Assembly: GCA_009995705.1 (NCBI GenBank)
Contig: JAADBR010000076.1
Coordinates: 1-19,225 of the forward strand
Reading direction: 5' to 3'
Source: Microcystis aeruginosa W13-11
Lineage (GTDB): Bacteria; Cyanobacteriota; Cyanobacteriia; Cyanobacteriales; Microcystaceae
DNA length: 19,225 nucleotides
Positions within the stretch are counted from its first letter, which is position 1; every line of letters begins with the position of its first letter. The position numbers and the translations under genes are program-made. The notes beneath the pieces were generated by a model. It did no database searches. It saw only the letters and a program-made list of their open reading frames with translations, and had not been told where the DNA came from. Below are positions 14,606 through 19,225 of the stretch, piece by piece.

Positions 14606-15469
14606 TTGTGGGGCCAAGGTGTGGGGTGTAGGGTTTTACTCATTTTCAGGTGTTCAATAGAAAGCCCCGTAGACTTTGCCATCAACGTTGAAGAGGTTGT
14701 TTTTGACTCATGGGGTTTAAGAGAAATTCAACCCCATCCCTGCACTGTGTTAAATTTTTACGGACTTCCTGGAACTGGGAAAACCCTAGCAGCACACGCC
14801 GTTGCAGATTACATGAGCAAGCCAATACTTCTGGCCACCTACGCCGACATTGAAAGTAAGTTTCACGGAGAAGGTCCGAAAAACCTGAAATCAATATTCA
14901 ATATATCTGAAAAAGAGAGAGCTGTCCTTTTTATTGACGAAGCCGACTCGCTCCTTTCTAGAAGACTTACGGAAGTAAACTCTGGTTCTGAGCAGGCAAT
15001 AAACTCTATGCGAAGTCAACTGCTAATCTGCCTAGAGCAATTTCGCGGAGTTGTTATTTTTGCCACTAACTTAATTGAAAATTATGACAAAGCATTTGAA
15101 ACAAGAGTAAAACACATAGAATTTTTACTTCCTGGCATTAAGGAAAGGGAGAAAATCTGGCAAGGCCATATTCCATATCTTCTTCCAACCGACCAATTGG
15201 ACTTTAACCAACTTGCACAGGTCGATGAAGTCTGTGGACGAGACATCCGTGAAGCAGTCATCGACGCTGCCAACAGAGCGGCGTTAAGAGCAAAAAAAGA
15301 AGGCAAACACCCTATTCAAGGGTAAGTGAGTACAAAAGATTTACTAGAAGCTATCCAACGAAAAAAAGATGAACGCATCAACGATAACAAAAACAACAAT
15401 TTCAAGGATATAGAAATCAAGGAAAAAATTGAAAAGCAAATCAGAATAAATAGTTTAAACACAAAATAA
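14606..15469 (+). pseudogene. AAA ATPase (Vps4/spastin-like), truncated and with an in-frame stop
   Basis: The frame from a TTG at 14606 becomes protein-like at about 14655 (SPVDFAINVEEVVF) and holds an AAA core: Walker A GLPGTGKT, an aromatic pore-loop-like KFHGEGPKNL, Walker B VLFIDEAD, sensor 1 region VVIFATN, an arginine ETR motif and GRDIREAVIDAANRAAL. A TAA at 15323-15325 stops it, yet the same frame continues in good sequence (STKDLLEAIQRKKDERI) to TAA 15467-15469, suggesting a Leu-to-stop change. No ATG or N-terminal domain is found; the N-terminus is cut at the repeat next to tsaB. It would have been an unfoldase or disassembly ATPase of unknown target. Its AT-rich composition differs from tsaB, hinting at transfer. 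Confidence 0.75.
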
Positions 15470-15509
15470 TTTACTGCTTTTATGAGATAAAATAATAAAA
15501 ATAGATAAA

Positions 15510-15906
15510 ATGAGTAATCATCCAGTTATTGATCTCGGCATAACTAGCAATCTTGGTTCTCCAAACAAAGGTTGTGACTGCTTTGGAATTATTATTGCTT
15601 TAGTAGTATTAATGGTTTCTGTATATTTTCTCGGACAGGATAGCAATACAAAAACTAACAATAGCTCCAGTCACCCTAGAATGGCAGCCAGCCTGCGGCT
15701 CCTCTGCTAGAAGCGGCTCCGTATGGTATTCAGTTATGGGAAATAGACAAGCTCTCAAGACAGTCAAGGAAAAATATTGTGGCGACGCATTTATAACTAG
15801 CAGAGGAAATTTACAGGCTGCCAGCTTTACCTCTAAAGCTGAAGCCGAGCAATTTGCCAGTCTCCTTACCAAAGTAACAGGCTACAAGTTTTGGGTGTCC
15901 TACTAA
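15510..15906 (+). pseudogene. Membrane-anchored SPOR-like protein, frameshifted
   Basis: Two overlapping frames together make one protein. Frame one (ATG 15510) gives MSNHPVIDLGITSNLG, then a membrane helix (FGIIIALVVLMVSVYFL) and a polar linker, and stops at 15708-15710. Frame two is open 15613-15906 and gives EWQPACGSS, then WYSVMGNRQALKTVKEKY and FITSRGNLQAASF, with AEAEQFASLLTKVTGYKFWV: a SPOR-type fold (G-N-x-Q-x-x-S-F, AE-x-F-A-x-L, final strand). Intact, it would be a single-pass protein placing a SPOR-like domain across the membrane. The shift falls between 15613 and 15708; an A5 run at 15650-15654 is a likely site. It lies 40 bp after the AAA ATPase remnant and probably formed an operon with it. 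Confidence 0.6.
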
Positions 15907-16301
15907 ACCAGCATCTCGAAAACCGCCTACTACCCTCCATAATGATTATCATTTTAGCAGAGCAGGGCTGATGTCTGAGAGAAAAATGCGCTCAAATCCT
16001 CTAGCGGCAAGCTCAACATGGTATGCAGCTATTCCCTGATAACCTAACTGATAACTGATGGGAGCATCTCACCTTTGTAACCCCTAAATCAGGTTTTATG
16101 TCAAGCTATTTTGAAAGCCTTGCTAGAAATCAGTTTTAGGGACAAGTATAATTACTCACTTGTATAAATGAGATGCTCCCTAGAACCATTTACTTATTTC
16201 CCCCTAACCTATAGCGGTGTGCAGTCGTATGAGGTACAGTGTCACGAGCTATAAACCATGCTAGGCAAAGCTTGGTTTGTATTTCACTCAAGCGCTTACC
16301 G
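15907..16301. other. Repeat-rich intergenic stretch
   Basis: No gene seen. This stretch consists of short unique sequence, a TGATAAC heptamer cluster (16037-16059) and two MITE-like inverted-repeat elements described separately. It separates the decayed AAA/SPOR pair from chrA. Confidence 0.6.
16060..16180. mobile_element. MITE-like element with 12-bp terminal inverted repeats
   Basis: GGGAGCATCTCA (16060-16071) and TGAGATGCTCCC (16169-16180) are perfect inverted repeats bounding 121 bp with no coding capacity. Similarity continues weakly inside (TTTGTAA against TATACAA). No clear target-site duplication is seen (TGAT left, TAGA right). The left end abuts a TGATAAC cluster. The size and termini fit a non-autonomous element moved by a transposase elsewhere. 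Confidence 0.65.
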
Positions 16302-16306
16302 CTATA
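16210..16306. mobile_element. MITE-like element overlapping the chrA stop codon
   Basis: TATAGCGGT (16210-16218) and ACCGCTATA (16298-16306) are perfect 9-bp inverted repeats bounding 97 bp. An inner hairpin (AAACCA ... TGGTTT near 16253-16278) lies within. The right repeat overlaps the end of chrA, whose TAG stop is at 16302-16304. Same genomic style as the element at 16060. Confidence 0.5.
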
Positions 16307-17456
16307 ATTGTTTTAATAATAAACCAATGAGCGCACCAGCAAGAATTAACCAAGTAGAATTAACTTGAAAACGTAGTAAAAGAATACCAGAGACAAGAGA
16401 TAAAATGATAGCCAATAAATTAAAAGGTAAATTCCCGTAGGGTTGTAACCAAGTAGCTAGAGCTAAATTAAAAATTACTACTACTATTAAAGCCACGGCA
16501 CTAGCATTAATTGCGTCTAAAAAAGCACCTGCCCAAGCGGATTGTCTCAGTTTAGGAATGAGAGGATTAAGTAATAAAACAAAGATAAAAGAAGGAAAGA
16601 AAATCGCTAGAGTTGCCACAATTGCCCCCGATACTCCTAATATTTGATAACCGATAAAAGTGGCTGTGGATAACACCGGACCAGGAGTAAATTGACCGAT
16701 AGCAATAGCATCTAATAATTGTTGTCGGGTTAGCCATCCTTTCCCCTGCACTAAATCCGCTTCTAAAAAGGCAACTAACACATAACCACTACCAAATAAA
16801 ACACTACCCACCTTGAGAAAAAATAGCCCTAATCCTGTTAATGTCGGTGGGATGTTGCTAGGAGTAGCAACCGCCGTCGCACCGCCTATTCCTGCCACAA
16901 TCAGGGGAAAAGTAGCGAATTTTTTTAGGATAAACATCCCGATAATTCCACCCAATAGTAAAGCGATAATTTCATTTAAACCTAAAATTAATAATCCGAT
17001 AACTCCCAATCCGATGAACAGTAATTGACGGGTTTTCAGTGCCTTTTTACCTAAGCGCCAGAGTGCCTGAAAAATCACCGCAATTACTACCGGTTTAATC
17101 CCCGCAAAAATCGGAGCCACATCGGGTAAAGTCCCGTAGGTAGTATAAATCCAAGCTAGAAAACCCGTAATTAACACCGCAGGAGTAATAAAACAAACCC
17201 CCGTGATTATTAAACCCGCTAAACCACCAAAAATATAACCGATATGAATAGCCATTTCCGTGGAATTAGGACCAGGAATCAGATTAGTAGCCCCCACCAA
17301 ATCGAGAAATCGCTCCTTAGTCATCCAACCGCGACGCTTAACCACTTCTTCCTCCATTAAAGCGATATGGGCAGCTGGACCACCAAAACCGATAATGCCG
17401 ATTTTGAGAAATAAAAGGGCAAGTTGCGAGAGATTGGGAGGCGATGAAGTCAGCAT
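16302..17456 (-). CDS. chrA: Chromate transporter ChrA (two-domain form)
   Basis: A 384-residue polytopic protein with two homologous CHR domains. Domain one has FLKIGIIGFGGPAAHIALME, WMTKERFLDLVGATNLIPGP and NSTEMAIHIGY; domain two repeats FLKVGSVLFGSGYVLVAFLE, WLTRQQLLDAIAIGQFTPGP and VLSTATFIGY. About ten membrane helices are apparent. Family members export chromate, likely as a sulfate analogue, using the proton gradient; in cyanobacteria the native substrate is not settled. The frame is intact and of usual long-form length. Start is ATG 17454-17456. Its stop codon lies in the inverted repeat of a MITE-like element. Confidence 0.92.
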   Translation of the reverse strand: MLTSSPPNLSQLALLFLKIGIIGFGGPAAHIALMEEEVVKRRGWMTKERFLDLVGATNLIPGPNSTEMAIHIGYIFGGLAGLIITGVCFITPAVLITGFLAWIYTTYGTLPDVAPIFAGIKPVVIAVIFQALWRLGKKALKTRQLLFIGLGVIGLLILGLNEIIALLLGGIIGMFILKKFATFPLIVAGIGGATAVATPSNIPPTLTGLGLFFLKVGSVLFGSGYVLVAFLEADLVQGKGWLTRQQLLDAIAIGQFTPGPVLSTATFIGYQILGVSGAIVATLAIFFPSFIFVLLLNPLIPKLRQSAWAGAFLDAINASAVALIVVVIFNLALATWLQPYGNLPFNLLAIILSLVSGILLLRFQVNSTWLILAGALIGLLLKQL

Positions 17457-17748
17457 TTTCTGATTACCAATAGTTTTTCTAGAATCAAGTTTATATCCAA
17501 AAGAATAAGCCTAAGTTAAATTCTTGGCTAGATTTCGTCAATTCCAAAATTCCATAATTGCAAAAGTGTTTTACACAAACTCAATTATAAATATTTAATG
17601 CTCCCGTTCAAGTAATTTTGATACAAAAAAAGTTAAGAAAACTTTATAAATAATATTGATTAATTTGTCTATAATAGACCCCATTAATACCAACTGAAAC
17701 TATAATAAGCCATAGGCAATAATCAATTATCATAATCGATTCTAATCT
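17457..17748. promoter_or_regulatory. Divergent AT-rich upstream region of chrA and the TIGR03032 gene
   Basis: This 292-bp AT-rich gap must hold promoters for both divergent genes. A TATAAT hexamer at 17670-17675 on the plus strand is a possible -10 for the 17749 gene, but I see no matching -35 at 17 bp. A run of A (17753-17761) follows the start codon. No gene or repeat is seen. Confidence 0.35.
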
Positions 17749-18882
17749 ATGCAAAAAAAAAACTCTATGGACAGCTTACCGCCTAACACTAACCAGTTTT
17801 CAGATACCCAAGAGCCGGCAGCGAGTCCATCTCAGCGCCAAGCAGTGCCGGTCAATTATGAGTACAGCCTCAATCTACCGGAATTACTCAACCAACTTGA
17901 CCTCTCGGTGTTGATTTCCACCTACCAAGCCGGACGGGTGGCCAGCATTGGCACTTATCAAGGACAAATGCGGGTGAGTTTCGCCCATTTTGACCAAGCG
18001 ATGGGTTTAACCCGAACCGCTACCGGAATTGCTGTGGGCGCTCGTCAGGCAATTTGGAATTTACCCGCTAATCGAGAGATTGCCCCCCAGATTAAACCGG
18101 AAGGGGAACAGGATATTGCTTTTTTGGCCCGTTCCTCTCACCTCACCGGCCCGATTATGGGTCATGATTTGGCCTTTGGCAGTAATCGCCTTTGGGTGGT
18201 CAATACCCTATTTAACTGTCTGGCAACCATCGAAGGAAATTGGAGTTTTCTCCCCCAGTGGAAACCACCCTTTATTACCGAGTTGGTCCCCGGAGACCGC
18301 TGCCACCTCAATGGCTTGGCTATGGCTGAAAATAGCGGCACTCCCGCCTATGTAACGGCATTGGGGGAAACCAACGAGGAAGGCCTCTGGCGGGAAAATA
18401 AAGCCCAAGGTGGATGCTTAATTGATGTGCCGAGGGGAGAGGTGATTCTGCGGGGTTTAGCCATGCCCCATTCTCCCCGCCTTTACCAGGGTAATCTCTA
18501 TTTCCTCAATTCCGGTTATGGAACCTTGAACCGTTGGCATCCCCAAACTGGTAGCACGGAAATCGTGGCGGAATTGCCCGGTTTTACCCGGGGTTTAAAC
18601 TGTTGGGAAGGTCACGCCTTTGTCGGGTTGTCCCAAATCCGAGAAACGGCGATTTTTGGCGGTTTACCCCTGGATGAGCTGCGTAATCAATTGCGGTGCG
18701 GGTTGGCTATTGTCAACCTAGCTACCAGTCAACTGGTGGCGACTTTTTGGTTCAATAGCGGCGTGGAGGAGGTTTTCTCTGTTTCCGTCCTACCGGGCTA
18801 CCGTAACCCCGCGCTAATTGGACCGGATACCGACCTCGACGGTACTCAATCGGTGTGGATGGTGCCTTCTTTAGGGGCTTAA
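17749..18882 (+). CDS. TIGR03032 family (beta-propeller-like) protein
   Basis: A 377-residue protein matching the pattern of the TIGR03032/DUF4915 family: LPELLNQLDLSVLISTYQAG, RVASIGTYQG, GPIMGHDLAFGSNRLWVVNT, CHLNGLAMAENSGTPAYVTALGE, GLAMPHSPRLYQGNLYFLNSGYG and GFTRGLNCWEGHAFVGLSQIRE. Regularly spaced aromatic/Gly strands suggest a beta-propeller. The last part has PDTDLDGTQ, an acidic loop. Function is unknown; no signal peptide is visible (N-terminus is polar, Gln/Ser/Pro-rich). ATG 17749 or ATG 17767 could be the start; no ribosome site decides. It is divergent from chrA. Confidence 0.75.
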   Translation: MQKKNSMDSLPPNTNQFSDTQEPAASPSQRQAVPVNYEYSLNLPELLNQLDLSVLISTYQAGRVASIGTYQGQMRVSFAHFDQAMGLTRTATGIAVGARQAIWNLPANREIAPQIKPEGEQDIAFLARSSHLTGPIMGHDLAFGSNRLWVVNTLFNCLATIEGNWSFLPQWKPPFITELVPGDRCHLNGLAMAENSGTPAYVTALGETNEEGLWRENKAQGGCLIDVPRGEVILRGLAMPHSPRLYQGNLYFLNSGYGTLNRWHPQTGSTEIVAELPGFTRGLNCWEGHAFVGLSQIRETAIFGGLPLDELRNQLRCGLAIVNLATSQLVATFWFNSGVEEVFSVSVLPGYRNPALIGPDTDLDGTQSVWMVPSLGA

Positions 18883-18909
18883 TTGTTTAATTTTTACCCT
18901 ATCATTCAG

Positions 18910-19017
18910 GAAAAAATCATCTCAACTCCTTTTTTAGTTAAGGATATCTTCCCCGGTTTAGGTAGCTCCTCCCCCGGCAATCTGACGGCATTATATAGTT
19001 TTACCAATAAATGTTAG
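18910..19017 (+). pseudogene. ELWxxDGT-type repeat remnant
   Basis: A short frame without a start reads TPFLVKDIFPGLGSSSPGNL followed by TALYSFTNK and a TAG at 19015-19017. The pattern V-K-D-I-x-P-G-x-x-S-S-x-P-x-N-L-T matches the repeat units seen in large secreted cyanobacterial proteins with ELWxxDGT motifs. Only one unit is present, and the usual continuation (LFF-x-A-x-D-G-x-G) is missing. It is likely a leftover of a larger gene. Confidence 0.35.
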
Positions 19018-19141
19018 AACAAAGATGTAGATGTAGGTTGCTCTAATGGGGAGTTTTGTGACGACAAGTAGCATTGATGATATTTATGGAGAATAATAGA
19101 TTTAGATGAGCGCCTAACTTTCCAATTGGTAGCGACTTGCC

Positions 19142-19225
19142 ATGAACCCAACAACCGCCAATTATGATGAACCCTGGAAAGAAGCATTAACCGAGTATTT
19201 TGAGGCGTTTTTACATTTCTTTTTT
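19142..19225 (+). CDS. Rpn/DUF4351-type nuclease-like protein, N-terminus (runs off window)
   Basis: ATG at 19142 opens 28 codons to the right edge, reading MNPTTANYDEPWKEALTEYF, EAFLHFFF. This YDEPWKEAL-x-x-Y-F-x-x-F-L-x-F-F-F opening is characteristic of cyanobacterial proteins of the Rpn/PDDEXK family (often with a DUF4351 tail), which are related to recombination-promoting nucleases. The catalytic part lies outside the window. Confidence 0.7.
   Translation, partial: MNPTTANYDEPWKEALTEYFEAFLHFFF

Overview
The window looks like a cyanobacterial chromosome, most probably Microcystis or a close relative. Evidence: octamer palindromes of the HIP1 type (GCGATCGC at 1753, 7944, 8028 and 10981), a phototaxis/type IV pilus signalling cluster, a phytol-kinase-like gene, a ferrochelatase relative with a His tail, and many insertion-sequence fragments, MITE-like inverted repeats and TGATAAC heptamer repeats between genes. 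The genus is inferred from style and gene content, not from a database match.

Layout. 1-420: a scrap yard with the N-terminus of an IS5-like transposase, an antisense coding-like fragment, and the last ~29 codons of a CheY/PilH-like receiver. 740-5276: pilI (CheW-like), pilJ (methyl-accepting protein with N-terminal TPRs), then a GT2 glycosyltransferase with TPRs. 5266-7634: a short frameshifted ORF, then an IS607-type element with intact tnpA and a tnpB that keeps one reading frame but carries two in-frame stops. 7635-8004: this element abuts the decapitated 3' end of a brnT toxin gene, followed by an intact brnA antitoxin. 8490-9299: a D12-class DNA adenine methyltransferase with no visible restriction partner. 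9395-12765: tRNA-Arg(UCU), a ferrochelatase-like gene, a DUF2993 gene, yidD, and divergent from yidD a phytol kinase-like gene. 12942-14581: an aldose-1-epimerase-like gene, tRNA-Lys(UUU) and tsaB. 14606-15906: a decayed accessory pair, an AAA ATPase lacking its N-terminus and a frameshifted membrane-anchored SPOR-like protein. 16060-16306: two MITE-like inverted repeats. 16302-18882: chrA (minus) and a TIGR03032-type protein (plus). The window ends in a remnant of an ELWxxDGT-like repeat and the start of an Rpn/DUF4351-type nuclease-like gene.

How parts may work together. PilI and PilJ are adaptor and receptor of one chemosensory pathway that steers type IV pilus motility; the receiver that should precede them is only a stub here. 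tRNA-Lys(UUU) sits 29 bp ahead of tsaB, whose product helps make the t6A37 modification carried by that tRNA, and the two may be co-transcribed. BrnA appears as an orphan antitoxin after loss of brnT's 5' part at the IS607 junction. The AAA ATPase plus SPOR-like pair is the best candidate for a little-known system, but both genes are damaged in this copy, so intact relatives would be needed to study it.
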